Below are positions 8,307 through 16,503 of a stretch of DNA of 64,000 nt, in pieces (the stretch's first letter is position 1; every line of letters starts with the position of its first letter). A model generated the notes under the pieces. The model had not been told where the DNA came from. It did no database searches and saw only the letters and a list, made by a program, of their open reading frames with translations. A program made the translations under genes and the position numbers. This DNA comes from Clostridioides difficile_A (lineage in GTDB: Bacteria > Bacillota > Clostridia > Peptostreptococcales > Peptostreptococcaceae): NCBI GenBank assembly GCA_945909635.1, contig OX246690.1:3038001-3102000 (forward strand). Direction: 5' to 3'.

Positions 8307-8513
8307 ATGTGTTTTAAAACTTATATACTAAAAAGAGTAGTAAATAACAAGCAACTAGAAATAACTCGAAGTTTTGACTTAGATAATCTCATTTGTACTG
8401 CAACAGAAATATTGAAAGATAATAAGATTGATTTGATAATTATTGATGAAAAAAACGAGGTTGTTTGGAAAAGTAAAAAGAGCATCCCTTACGACAGAAA
8501 ATGCTCTCTTTAA
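8307..8513 (+). CDS. Small prophage accessory protein, 68 aa
   Basis: Begins 12 bp after the previous gene with AGAGGTGAT as ribosome site. The product is a compact alpha/beta protein (MCFKTYILKRVV... then LIIIDEKNEVVWKSK). No family recognised. The end of the gene lies inside a GAGCAT/ATGCTC hairpin. Confidence 0.65.
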   Translation: MCFKTYILKRVVNNKQLEITRSFDLDNLICTATEILKDNKIDLIIIDEKNEVVWKSKKSIPYDRKCSL

Positions 8514-8563
8514 TATGATTAACTTAGTAAAGATGGATTGGATGTTCATCTTTACTTTTTTTA
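8476..8563 (+). terminator. Two successive hairpins ending the operon
   Basis: First stem AAAGAGCAT / ATGCTCTTT (8476-8513) overlaps the end of the coding region. The second, GTAAAGATG / CATCTTTAC (8527-8555), is followed by a T-run and is the stronger rho-independent terminator. Confidence 0.75.
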
Positions 8564-8920
8564 TTATATCATATAATTTACTCTATGAAAAAGACTTATT
8601 TAAATCGTTTCTAAGATATGTTGAGTAAGGTTATTGATAGTTTTATACATTAATGTATTTCAAAAAAATAAGCACTCTTTTTATAGGAGTGCTTTGGTGT
8701 ATGTTAATGTATATATCTAATACAATTATAACATGTCTTATGTTTTAGTATGATAATTTTCGTTCGTTTTATTGTTACAGGTTATACTATGGTTTTATTT
8801 GCTTTGTTAATATTTGTAATATTTTAGATACTCTTTATACTTGTTATACTGCTATACTTTGATTAAGAAAAGTAAATATAATATAAACTGGTGATTATAT
8901 TATATAAGGAGGTATCTACT
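8564..8920. other. Non-coding stretch with small inverted repeats
   Basis: No convincing reading frame. It holds a TACATTAATGTA palindrome (about 8646-8657) and an AAGCACTC/GGAGTGCTT hairpin (8669-8693) followed by a mixed tract that could act as a weak terminator. The remainder is AT-rich leader of the gene at 8921; no clear promoter boxes were assigned. Confidence 0.4.
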
Positions 8921-9238
8921 ATGGATTTTGGTAATCTCTATCTTGTACTTATTGGAATAGCAGTTATAATAGTAACTACAATAAGATATTTAATTAAAGG
9001 TAAAACTAATTATTGTAAGAAAAAAGATTTAGATAAATTAGAATTAAAATATGGAAATATAGATAGAGAAAAAGTTGTTAAACTAGAAATATTTTATCAA
9101 TATTTAACAGGTCTTGAATACATCGCAATAGGTTTATTCACAAGAAGATTAGATATTACAATATTAGCAATAATATTATCAGCCATTATAACAGGGGTAT
9201 TTTACTATTTAATTAGAAAGAAATATATAACTCTGTAA
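8921..9238 (+). CDS. Small membrane protein, 105 aa
   Basis: Start set at the ATG at 8921 because AAGGAGGT lies about 8 nt upstream. Three hydrophobic segments: about residues 5-24, 65-80 and 83-100, with a basic loop (KGKTNYCKKKDLDK) after the first. No family recognised. Accessory prophage region, probably expressed with or near the next membrane gene; a role in surface exclusion is possible but not shown. Confidence 0.65.
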   Translation: MDFGNLYLVLIGIAVIIVTTIRYLIKGKTNYCKKKDLDKLELKYGNIDREKVVKLEIFYQYLTGLEYIAIGLFTRRLDITILAIILSAIITGVFYYLIRKKYITL

Positions 9239-9373
9239 AAAATAGTACCTTGTAAAAAATAAATCTATCATTATACTCTATTTTCAGCTAAAATCGTTCG
9301 ACAAATTACTGATATAAGTTCTTAAATATGCTATAACTTAAAGTATATTATATATGAATTTATGGGGGATTTT

Positions 9374-9877
9374 ATGAATTTGATAAGTTGGAATCAAAAT
9401 AGAAAATTAAAAAAACGTTTTAAAGGAAATAAGAAAAATATAAAAAAATACCATGAATATTATATAAAAATATATAATCATTATAATGAAATTGAAACTG
9501 TAGATAGCATTCGAAAGATAGAAATCGAGCAGACTAGAATTCGAGGACAATTAGAAAAAAATAATAATCCTGGTAATGCATTGTATATAGCTCTAATTGC
9601 AATAGTTTTTTCGTTATTATATAATCTTTCATCTAATATTGTAGAATCATATTTATCTAACTTAGTATTTAATATCTTAAAAATTAAATGCCCTAATTTA
9701 GATTTATTTATTCAATTAATATGTATTATTATCTTTTTAGCCTATGTACAGTCTACTTCTTTAAGTATAGCCAAACCTTATCGAGATGATATACAATTTT
9801 ATACTACTGCATTAGATGTATTAGAAGATATGAAAAAGAAAATACTTAGAGAAAGAAAGTATAAAAAAAGAAGGTAA
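9374..9877 (+). CDS. Membrane protein with two transmembrane segments, 167 aa
   Basis: The ATG at 9374 follows GGGGGA; an ATG at 9362 lacks a ribosome site. A highly basic N-terminal region (about residues 1-60, rich in Lys) precedes a hydrophobic segment ALYIALIAIVFSLLY (about 75-90) and a second, LFIQLICIIIFLAYV (about 112-128), then a basic tail. The architecture resembles small phage membrane proteins with cytosolic domains, but no family is assigned. Confidence 0.65.
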   Translation: MNLISWNQNRKLKKRFKGNKKNIKKYHEYYIKIYNHYNEIETVDSIRKIEIEQTRIRGQLEKNNNPGNALYIALIAIVFSLLYNLSSNIVESYLSNLVFNILKIKCPNLDLFIQLICIIIFLAYVQSTSLSIAKPYRDDIQFYTTALDVLEDMKKKILRERKYKKRR

Positions 9878-9903
9878 CAACTAACTCTAGTTGCTACCTT
9901 TTA
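9871..9903 (+). terminator. Terminator after the membrane gene
   Basis: AAGGTA-CAACTA / TAGTTG-TACCTT stem followed by T-rich sequence; it overlaps the last codons of the gene. Confidence 0.75.
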
Positions 9904-9943
9904 ATCTATCTTATCAATTAAATAAAATATGCTATTTGAAATA

Positions 9944-9983
9944 AAAAAAGAGATAACTATTTTAATTCTAGTTACCTCTTTTT
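9944..9983 (-). terminator. Terminator for the minus-strand pair 9987-11083
   Basis: AAAAAGAG-TAACTA / TAGTTA-CTCTTTTT stem immediately after the stop at 9987; T-run on the minus strand. Confidence 0.75.
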
Positions 9984-9986
9984 ATG

Positions 9987-10589
9987 TTACTTTGGCCATA
10001 TGGATATACCTATTGTAATGGCCATTGTAGCAATTCCTATTATAGTAGTTATACATAAACCAATAATCCATTTATTAGTCGAATCAATTCTATCCTCTAT
10101 AGCTTTCATACTAACCTTTATTTCATTTACATCCTTTTCTGTTACCTTTTTATGCTCATTTATAGCTTCTTTTAAATCACTTTTTAATTCAATTCTTTCT
10201 CTAACTAAATCATTTTTTAGCTCTAACCTTTCTCTAGCTAAATCATTCTTTAATTCTATTCTATCCTTGTCTAAATCATTTTTGTATTCTTTAAAAATTC
10301 CCTTTATGTCATTAAATTGCTTATCTATACTTTCTCTTACTTCTTTATTATCTTGATGCACTCTTTTCTCAGTCTCTAATATTCTTTTTTCCGTTTCTAA
10401 TATTCTTTTTTCTTCTTCATTCATATCATCTGCCTCCTTTAAAGTAGCAGCTATAAACTCATTACTTTGACTGTATTTGTATTTATCCTCTAAAGCATTA
10501 TTGTGATAATTTCTACTTTTATATTTTTCCATCTTTTTTTCATCAAAGCTCAGTAAATTAAACGATTTTTCTTTTTTTGCTTCTAACAT
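9987..10589 (-). CDS. Coiled-coil protein with C-terminal membrane anchor, 200 aa
   Basis: An N-terminal polar region (about 1-55) is followed by a long, highly charged coiled coil (about 55-170). Inside it an 11-residue unit repeats (RIELKNDLARE, RLELKNDLVRE, RIELKSDLKEA), a hendecad pattern that is also visible as a tandem repeat in the DNA around 10190-10290. A single transmembrane helix, WIIGLCITTIIGIATMAITIG, ends the protein at about residues 174-194. It starts 2 bp after the stop of the next gene upstream, so the two form an operon. Located between lysis genes and attL, in the lysogenic-conversion zone; function unknown. Confidence 0.7.
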   Translation of the reverse strand: MLEAKKEKSFNLLSFDEKKMEKYKSRNYHNNALEDKYKYSQSNEFIAATLKEADDMNEEEKRILETEKRILETEKRVHQDNKEVRESIDKQFNDIKGIFKEYKNDLDKDRIELKNDLARERLELKNDLVRERIELKSDLKEAINEHKKVTEKDVNEIKVSMKAIEDRIDSTNKWIIGLCITTIIGIATMAITIGISIWPK

Positions 10590-10591
10590 AG

Positions 10592-11083
10592 CTATTCTTC
10601 CTTTAATAAATCAGATAAATAATTTATTAGTGACTCTACTTCTCTCTTTGACATCTCTAATTCAAGAAAATTATTATCATATCTAAATATTTTTATTATA
10701 AAATCATCATCTTTAGAAGTTGAATAGATAGATGAAAGATTAAAAGGATGACTCTTAGAAAAATAAATATTATCCAATATATCATATGTACTCTTAGAAA
10801 AATTATACAAATCATTTTTAAATTCTTTACTTAATTTCGCATTTTCATCTTCATCATAGAACTTTCTTAATTGTATACCATACTTTCCTATAAACTCTGG
10901 ATTATAACATAAAATTTCTTCTGCCTTTTCTTTATACTCATCAATGCAATGTGGCCACGTTGGTTTTTGCATATATAGATTAAGTAATAATATTGCTTTC
11001 TCAAATATTTTATTATCTTCCTTATATTTATCTATACAGTCAGGAAAATAATCTATAAAATTAGTTCCATTCTCATAAGCCAT
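10592..11083 (-). CDS. Prophage accessory protein of unknown function, 163 aa
   Basis: ATG preceded by TAGGGGGAAT. A soluble helical protein with several aromatic residues (for example PTWPHCIDEYK) and an acidic character, ending in a helix EVESLINYLSDLLKEE. First gene of a two-gene operon with the membrane-anchored coiled-coil gene. No family recognised; the operon layout suggests the two products work together, perhaps in exclusion of other phages, but that is only inference. Confidence 0.65.
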   Translation of the reverse strand: MAYENGTNFIDYFPDCIDKYKEDNKIFEKAILLLNLYMQKPTWPHCIDEYKEKAEEILCYNPEFIGKYGIQLRKFYDEDENAKLSKEFKNDLYNFSKSTYDILDNIYFSKSHPFNLSSIYSTSKDDDFIIKIFRYDNNFLELEMSKREVESLINYLSDLLKEE

Positions 11084-11334
11084 TTCGATTCCCCCTAAAA
11101 TAATATTGCTTTAATATTATTCTACAGTAGAATCATTTTTATTGCACTATTATTTTTTCATTTAACCTCCTGTTATTTATTGATATATATTTGTTTATTT
11201 CTCATATACCTAATTTTTTAAAGTTTTGTAAATGACTTATGATTATCTTCAATATATCATTTTTTATTTTATAATTTGTCGCAATACTGACATAAAATGT
11301 AAGCAAAATGCAAGATATATTAACTCTATTCTTT

Positions 11335-12093
11335 TTATCTATTAATAAAATCTAATGCTTTATAAAGTGTATCAAACCTATCGTTTCCCTTTATCATAGT
11401 GTATCTTTCTTTAGTTATAGAACCTATCTTATTACACGCTCCTCCACCTACAACATATAAGTTCTTAGTCTGACCTGGTACATAATCTTTTATATCACAT
11501 ATTAATATTTTACCATCATTATAACCCCAACCAACTACAGTTGCAGGGATTTTGTCAACCTCTCCATCATAAACTATTGTATGTTTATACATCTTACTCA
11601 CTCCCCCACTATTTTTTATCTTATCTTTAAAATCTACCCATAATGGCGGACTATCAAGCATCTTACGAGGACAATATTTTCTCTTAGCGTCATAGTGTCT
11701 AATTACTTTATCTGCACTTATATTTAAATCTTTCATTAACTTCTTAGTTAAATCTATTGCATTTTGTCTTGCTTTTGTATAATTTCCATCTTTATTTACA
11801 CATATTTCTATGTTTATACTATTATAGTTTGTAACTCCTGCAACTAATGCAGTACCATAGCTCTTACCAACCGCCCAAGCTCCGTCTTTGTGGTCTAGTG
11901 TTTGATATATTACTTTATCATCTACATAGTAATGTACACTTGCTTCTAAGTTACCGTTGTTAAGTGCTTGTGCATGTCTCTTAGCATCTGCTCCCTTGTC
12001 CTCGTTGTCAGTCTCATGAATTACTATAAACTTTGCATTATTTTTGTTTGGATAGCACTTTTTCTTTGTTAACATTTTTATTATATCTACCAT
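11335..12093 (-). CDS. Endolysin: N-acetylmuramoyl-L-alanine amidase with CWB2-like wall-binding end
   Basis: 252 residues. The N-terminal amidase_2 domain (about 15-150) has zinc ligands H26 (VIHETDN), H133 and C141 (HYDAKRKYCP), so it should cleave the bond between N-acetylmuramic acid and L-alanine in peptidoglycan. The C-terminal part (about 165-252) has VVGGGACNK and KGNDRFDTLYKALDF, which resembles one cell-wall-binding 2 (CWB2) repeat of clostridial surface proteins. It overlaps the holin gene by one base, forming a lysis cassette with holin and XhlA-like protein. No signal peptide, so export depends on the holin. Confidence 0.9.
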   Translation of the reverse strand: MVDIIKMLTKKKCYPNKNNAKFIVIHETDNEDKGADAKRHAQALNNGNLEASVHYYVDDKVIYQTLDHKDGAWAVGKSYGTALVAGVTNYNSINIEICVNKDGNYTKARQNAIDLTKKLMKDLNISADKVIRHYDAKRKYCPRKMLDSPPLWVDFKDKIKNSGGVSKMYKHTIVYDGEVDKIPATVVGWGYNDGKILICDIKDYVPGQTKNLYVVGGGACNKIGSITKERYTMIKGNDRFDTLYKALDFINR

Positions 12094-12350
12094 TACTTCT
12101 CACCATCCTTTAACTGCTTATAAACTTGATTAGCTCCTATTGCTACTCCCCAACATAAAATTCCTTGTAAGACTGCATCAGCATTTAATCCTAACATCCA
12201 TACTGAAAAACCTACTCCAAGTATCAATAACACTACTGGAATATACTTGTTATCTAACTGTTTATACTTCTTACAACCGAACCCCAAAATATAAAGAGCA
12301 GCAACTAAAATTAGCAACTGCTCAGGTATGAAACTTATTAAATTATCCAT
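12093..12350 (-). CDS. Holin (Hol44-like)
   Basis: 85 residues with two hydrophobic segments (about 10-27 and 37-70) and a charged C-terminus (KQLKDGEK). The length, the position directly upstream of and overlapping the endolysin, and the sequence LLILVAALYILG with LGVGFSVWMLGLNADA fit phage holins of the phi-LC3/Hol44 sort. It would form membrane lesions at the end of the lytic cycle to release the amidase. Confidence 0.8.
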   Translation of the reverse strand: MDNLISFIPEQLLILVAALYILGFGCKKYKQLDNKYIPVVLLILGVGFSVWMLGLNADAVLQGILCWGVAIGANQVYKQLKDGEK

Positions 12351-12365
12351 ATATTTTCCTCCTAA

Positions 12366-12596
12366 TTAAAATAGACCTCTCTGTATTGCAAATATAAAGA
12401 ATCCTACAAGTGTTGTAATCATTGTTCCAATCAGCCATTTTAACATGCTTGTAAGCGAGTTTAAATTCTCGCATAGTGCCTTTAACTCTGCTTTAGACTC
12501 TATATTCGCTACTTTCAATTCATCTATTTCATCATTATGTTTATTTATTGTTGCTTCATGTCGTTTCAAATTGTCTTTGAAAAGTTCTTCATTCAT
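12366..12596 (-). CDS. Hemolysin XhlA-like protein
   Basis: 76 residues from the ATG at 12596, chosen because AAGGAGG lies at good spacing; a longer frame upstream has no ribosome site. A coiled-coil region (about 5-48) is followed by one transmembrane helix (WLIGTMITTLVGFFIFAIQ, about 53-71). This matches XhlA/BhlA proteins, which sit next to holin and amidase in PBSX-type phages and help in host lysis. Confidence 0.75.
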   Translation of the reverse strand: MNEELFKDNLKRHEATINKHNDEIDELKVANIESKAELKALCENLNSLTSMLKWLIGTMITTLVGFFIFAIQRGLF

Positions 12597-12634
12597 GAAA
12601 ACCTCCTTATTTGTATTAAAATAAATCATATCTA

Positions 12635-13261
12635 TTATTCTATTGCTATATAAAAAAAACTTCGTGTACTCTGATTTGCAGTTGGTAAATACATTTTTTT
12701 ATCTTTTTCAAAATCTTCAAATACAGCAGCACTATTTGGATTAAAAATCTTTGAATATCTTCCATGTGAGCCTGATGAACTGTAAGAAGACACAGTAAAT
12801 ATTAATAGATTTCTTTCTTTACAATTAATATAAAATACACTTTCATTTACTTTATCATCTGTGCCAGAAAGTTCTGAAACAGCAAATACAAACGAAGGCT
12901 TAAATTCAAGATTTGGTATTGGAATATAATAAGCTGGTTCTGTTAAATTATCAATTTTTTTAAAAACTTTCATATCTGAAACTATTTCACTCATACCAGT
13001 TATAACTCTTTTTCTATTTCCAATAAGACTTGCCAATTCTGCGAAAGTACTATCTTTTGTAGCTATTGAGCCGATAGCGGTTGCAATTAACTCTTTCCCG
13101 TTATCGGCTTCTTGAAAAGCCGAATCTGCTCTATCTATACATTCTTTCAATGCTCCCTCAACATTTTCACTAGTGAATTTATTCTCTGTGTCTTCTATAG
13201 TTACTTTCTTTGCTTCTAAAACAAGATTTCTAACTTTGTTAACTAACTCTTTGAAAGTCAA
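12635..13261 (-). CDS. Putative tail fibre or fibre-associated protein, 208 aa
   Basis: The N-terminal part (about 1-90) is helical with FTSENVEGALKECID, a segment common in clostridial phage fibre proteins, and the C-terminal part (about 100-208) is beta-rich with PNLEFKPSFVFAVSE, resembling the C-terminal domain of the larger fibre upstream (LGFAPNIFFAE). Being in the fibre-lysis interval, it is probably a distal fibre or chaperone. Adsorption specificity is inferred from position only. Confidence 0.6.
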   Translation of the reverse strand: MTFKELVNKVRNLVLEAKKVTIEDTENKFTSENVEGALKECIDRADSAFQEADNGKELIATAIGSIATKDSTFAELASLIGNRKRVITGMSEIVSDMKVFKKIDNLTEPAYYIPIPNLEFKPSFVFAVSELSGTDDKVNESVFYINCKERNLLIFTVSSYSSSGSHGRYSKIFNPNSAAVFEDFEKDKKMYLPTANQSTRSFFYIAIE

Positions 13262-13280
13262 TTAAATCACCTCTTTCCAA

Positions 13281-13311
13281 TAAAAAAAGAACCCTCTATA
13301 TAGTTGGTTCT
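13281..13311 (-). terminator. Terminator after the fibre gene cluster
   Basis: AGAACC / GGTTCT stem with a 12-nt loop, followed on the minus strand by seven T residues. It overlaps the end of the gene at 13296-13478. Confidence 0.7.
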
Positions 13312-13478
13312 GCTCCTTCTACTACTCCACTTTCTCTAATTATATAATCTTCTACTGCTTTTCGATACTCTGTATTAGTAATATCATCTAGTTGAAATTC
13401 TCTATTTTTTAAAGGGTTCAATCCTTTGTTTAATATTCTCTCTGCCAATATTCTTACTACAACACTATTTATATTCAT
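13296..13478 (-). CDS. Small tail-region protein, 60 aa
   Basis: The start codon overlaps the stop of the preceding gene (TAATG arrangement), indicating translational coupling. Sequence begins MNINSVVVRILAERILN and contains the polar stretch YRKAVEDYII. Small proteins in this place, between fibre and lysis genes, are regular in C. difficile myophages; function unknown. Confidence 0.65.
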   Translation of the reverse strand: MNINSVVVRILAERILNKGLNPLKNREFQLDDITNTEYRKAVEDYIIRESGVVEGAEPTI

Positions 13479-13771
13479 TATAATAATCCTCCTACTTTTT
13501 CATTTTCTGCAATTAGTAATTGATTTTCTAACTCTTGTATTCTCTTTTCTTCTTCTGTTAGATATACTGGTATTTCTTCTACAATTGGTTGTTTGGTTTC
13601 TGTATTTACACCTACCAATCTATATTTATTAAAATCAATTGACCCATAATCTATATTAATAAAATCTAACTTTTCAATTGGTTTCCTAGAAATTGCATCC
13701 CCTTGCATTTCTCCAATATATTTAACTATCTCCCCATCTTGGTCAAAGATTATAGTTGCTCCTATTTCCAT
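13478..13771 (-). CDS. Small tail-region protein (XkdW-like position), 97 aa
   Basis: Contains GATIIFDQDGEIVKYIGEMQGDA at the N-terminus and a C-terminal helix EEEKRIQELENQLLIAENEK. This helix type and the genomic place just after the fibre gene match the small XkdW-like proteins of PBSX relatives. No catalytic feature. AAGGAGTTG lies before the ATG. Confidence 0.65.
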   Translation of the reverse strand: MEIGATIIFDQDGEIVKYIGEMQGDAISRKPIEKLDFINIDYGSIDFNKYRLVGVNTETKQPIVEEIPVYLTEEEKRIQELENQLLIAENEKVGGLL

Positions 13772-13785
13772 TTTCTCAACTCCTT

Positions 13786-15477
13786 TTATATAAATTTAAT
13801 AGCATGCCATTTATGGATATATGTTTTTTTTGAATCAGGCAAAAAACTTGGAATTTGAATAAATTTATCTATAACTGCACTACCATGCTGGTTATCATAA
13901 AGCCAACCACTAGCACTCCAGTTTGAAGCCCCGTTTTTACGTTGAAAGCTAACATTGGCTACAAAATCTTGATTTCCAGTAGTAGGAATATTGTAACAAG
14001 CAAAAGTAAAAAGTTTATAATTTACGCCATAGTCACTATCATAATAATCACATTCAGCAAAAAATATATTAGGTGCAAATCCTAATCCATCTATTTTAAT
14101 CCATCCACCAGTATTCGCAGACTCAGAGTATTTATATGGCCAAGCTAAATAATTTTGACCAGTATTTGTAAAAGGGGCAACTGTGCCACTTGCAACTTTA
14201 TATTTTGTATTTAATTGATTTATAGTGTTATTAGCTTGTGTTAGCTGATTCATCAAATCCTGCACACTAGCATCCGAACTATTAAAACTTGTTTTTATTT
14301 TCTCTGACAATTCTACAAGTGTGTTATTTAAACTTGCTTCTATATTCTTTAATGCTAAAGTATTTATAATACTTGTTTTACCAACTTTAAATCCTGTATT
14401 TACCTCAGCTAATTTTGTAGATATATCATTCAAATTCACATTTTCTTCGGGTAATGGCATTATATTCTTACTTATACTTAATACTTTTTCTACTGTAGCA
14501 TTTGCACTGTCTGTAACGACTATTTTAAGTGTGTGTAGTGCATTATCTTCCAATGTATAGTTGATTGTTTTTTCAAGAGTTAAATCTGTTGTTATAGTTT
14601 CTTTTAACACATCATCTATAAAGTATTCTATCTTAGTTAGTAGCGTAGGGTCTGTGTGGTCTGCTTTAAACGTTGCAGTAGTTGAGTTATAAGATGATAC
14701 AGTTAAAAAAGGTAATGCTTGAAGTAATGTTATTTTTGCACGACCATCTGAATAACCACCTACAACAGTAGTATTCAAACCAGTTGTCATAACAACATTA
14801 TTAAAATAATATTCAGAAGTTGGAGTATATCCAGGTGGTTTATAACTATCTCTAGTTAATACATAGCCACTTCCACCACCACTTCCCTTTCCAGAACTAT
14901 CGGTACAAGCACCACCAAACCAGCCACCACCACCACCTGAATAAATTGAAGGATTATTATTTTTACCACCTTTTCCAAATGAACCATCACATTTACCATC
15001 ATCAGTAGTACCACGACCACCCTCGAATTGCGTACCACCATGATAAGGTTCTCCATTATAACCTCTACCAGGCATACCTTTTAAACCACCACCATTGCCA
15101 CCTCTATATGTGTCTGCCGTTCCACCACCACCACCTGCAACAATTATCCTAGATAACAAACCTTGTTCGTTATCCCATTCACCACCAACAAGTCTTATAT
15201 CAGTAGCTCCACCACCAGAAGCACTACTACCACTACCACCACCATTAAATCTATAATCTTTTCTACCATCTAAACCAACATAAAGATATAAAGTAGTTTC
15301 TTTTTTTAACGTTATTTCACCACTACAATAACCACCATAACCATAATAAAACCCACTTTCATAAGGAGTACCTCTTGCACCACCTCTAGCACCCCAACAT
15401 TCAAATTTATATTTACCAGGCTTAAGTATAATTTCTTGTGCTGAATTTGCAGCATCAAAATCCCATACTGTCTGCAT
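13786..15477 (-). CDS. Tail fibre with glycine-rich domain, 563 aa
   Basis: The ATG at 15477 is preferred over one 21 nt upstream because AAAGGAG overlaps the earlier codon and is well spaced to this one. Residues about 1-250 form a glycine-rich domain with many GGGG runs (ECWGARGGARG, VAGGGGGTAD, YSGGGGGWFGG), similar in style to the glycine-rich domain of ALK/LTK receptors and of several clostridial and lactic phage fibres. About 255-340 resembles an Ig-like fold, then a helical stretch (about 350-430) and a C-terminal beta domain. Likely adhesin or receptor-binding fibre. Confidence 0.75.
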   Translation of the reverse strand: MQTVWDFDAANSAQEIILKPGKYKFECWGARGGARGTPYESGFYYGYGGYCSGEITLKKETTLYLYVGLDGRKDYRFNGGGSGSSASGGGATDIRLVGGEWDNEQGLLSRIIVAGGGGGTADTYRGGNGGGLKGMPGRGYNGEPYHGGTQFEGGRGTTDDGKCDGSFGKGGKNNNPSIYSGGGGGWFGGACTDSSGKGSGGGSGYVLTRDSYKPPGYTPTSEYYFNNVVMTTGLNTTVVGGYSDGRAKITLLQALPFLTVSSYNSTTATFKADHTDPTLLTKIEYFIDDVLKETITTDLTLEKTINYTLEDNALHTLKIVVTDSANATVEKVLSISKNIMPLPEENVNLNDISTKLAEVNTGFKVGKTSIINTLALKNIEASLNNTLVELSEKIKTSFNSSDASVQDLMNQLTQANNTINQLNTKYKVASGTVAPFTNTGQNYLAWPYKYSESANTGGWIKIDGLGFAPNIFFAECDYYDSDYGVNYKLFTFACYNIPTTGNQDFVANVSFQRKNGASNWSASGWLYDNQHGSAVIDKFIQIPSFLPDSKKTYIHKWHAIKFI

Positions 15478-15491
15478 TTCATCACTCTCCT

Positions 15492-16109
15492 TTAACAATA
15501 AGTTATTAATTCATTCACACTAGTTGCAATATTGGATAGCCCACCATTTACTTTTTCTTCTAAATTAACGAATCTATCCTCAATCTTTTTTGATGAATAA
15601 GTAGTCATTTCAGACACTCTATTATCATCAACAGTCGCATTAATTAAACTAGTTTGTGCATTCCCATTTATCAAATACACATACATCTTAATATTTTCTT
15701 CATTCCTAACAAGAATACTATTATCATCAATAGCCCTAGCGTTTGGTGTAAGTGCTTCTCCAATTTCATCATATAAAGCTATCAGTATTCTTTTAGTCAG
15801 TAAAGGATGATTTATAGTTACTTCATACATATTAGTTTCACTATTTAAAACCCAATCATCAATCTCTATAATATGTGTATGAGATACATTCACACCACCT
15901 GCAATAATATTATCAATCTTGATATTTTGTTTCTCGTTTTCTGTGTCAATTCTAGTGCTTAACTCTGTTTTTGTTGTATCTATTTTATTATTTAAATACT
16001 TATCATTTTCAAGCAAACTATTTTGTCTTTTATTGAACTCATTCGCATGAGCTGGTGTAGTTATTAAATATTCTTCTATTTCATTATTAAAATTTAATTC
16101 ATTAGGCAT
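15492..16109 (-). CDS. Tail fibre/baseplate-attached protein, 205 aa
   Basis: N-terminal coiled coil (about 10-70, LLENDKYLNNKIDTTKTEL), a beta domain with the motif NVSHTHIIEIDDWVLN (about 74-90), and a C-terminal helix. The domain order is that of a fibre stalk protein between baseplate and receptor-binding fibre. Stop lies 15 bp before the start of the glycine-rich fibre gene. Confidence 0.65.
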   Translation of the reverse strand: MPNELNFNNEIEEYLITTPAHANEFNKRQNSLLENDKYLNNKIDTTKTELSTRIDTENEKQNIKIDNIIAGGVNVSHTHIIEIDDWVLNSETNMYEVTINHPLLTKRILIALYDEIGEALTPNARAIDDNSILVRNEENIKMYVYLINGNAQTSLINATVDDNRVSEMTTYSSKKIEDRFVNLEEKVNGGLSNIATSVNELITYC

Positions 16110-16120
16110 TTATTCACCTC

Positions 16121-16501
16121 CTAGAACTCGTCATCTATCTGAAACACCATTTCCATATCACTATCTTTATACTTATTACCAAAAGTCTTTATCGCAATTA
16201 AATCTCCATCTGAATCTATTAGACCTATTTCACTTATATTTTTTCCTTCTGCTTCATTTTTTAATAAAGTAGTTGAATATCTACAAGTGGTTGGAACTGG
16301 ATATATATAATTTTCTATATCTTTTCTAAACACTTCACTTTTTAATGTTGTATCACTTGAAAGCGGAGCTATTGGTGTTCCATCATTCCCAATTCCTCCA
16401 TCTCCAAACACCATGCTAACTATAGTAGGTAATGTTATATCACCTGCTCGAGCTTTACACATTTTTTGTCTTGCAATGTCTGTTGTCACTGCATTTGCCA
16501 T
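16121..16501 (-). CDS. Phage tail-collar-like protein, 126 aa
   Basis: Begins MANAVTTDIARQKMCKARAGD, and contains MVFGDGGIGNDGTP (about 30-43) and NISEIGLIDSDGDLIAIKTF, a pattern shared with the N-terminal attachment domain of P2-type tail fibres (DUF3751-like). It probably connects fibre to baseplate. Only 2 bp separate it from the gene upstream. Confidence 0.7.
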   Translation of the reverse strand: MANAVTTDIARQKMCKARAGDITLPTIVSMVFGDGGIGNDGTPIAPLSSDTTLKSEVFRKDIENYIYPVPTTCRYSTTLLKNEAEGKNISEIGLIDSDGDLIAIKTFGNKYKDSDMEMVFQIDDEF

Positions 16502-16503
16502 AC

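Noticed and set aside
8443..8628. 61-codon frame overlapping the end of the 8307-8513 gene
   Set aside because: No ribosome site and it runs through two terminator hairpins.
11150..11161. Three-codon leader peptide (Met-Lys-Lys) behind a perfect AGGAGG
   Set aside because: Real ribosome site, but the frame is too short to support; it may be a decayed gene start or chance. The rest of 11084-11334 shows only short inverted repeats.
11231..11338. Plus-strand short hydrophobic frame as a type I toxin
   Set aside because: No ribosome site and no antitoxin-like promoter arrangement.
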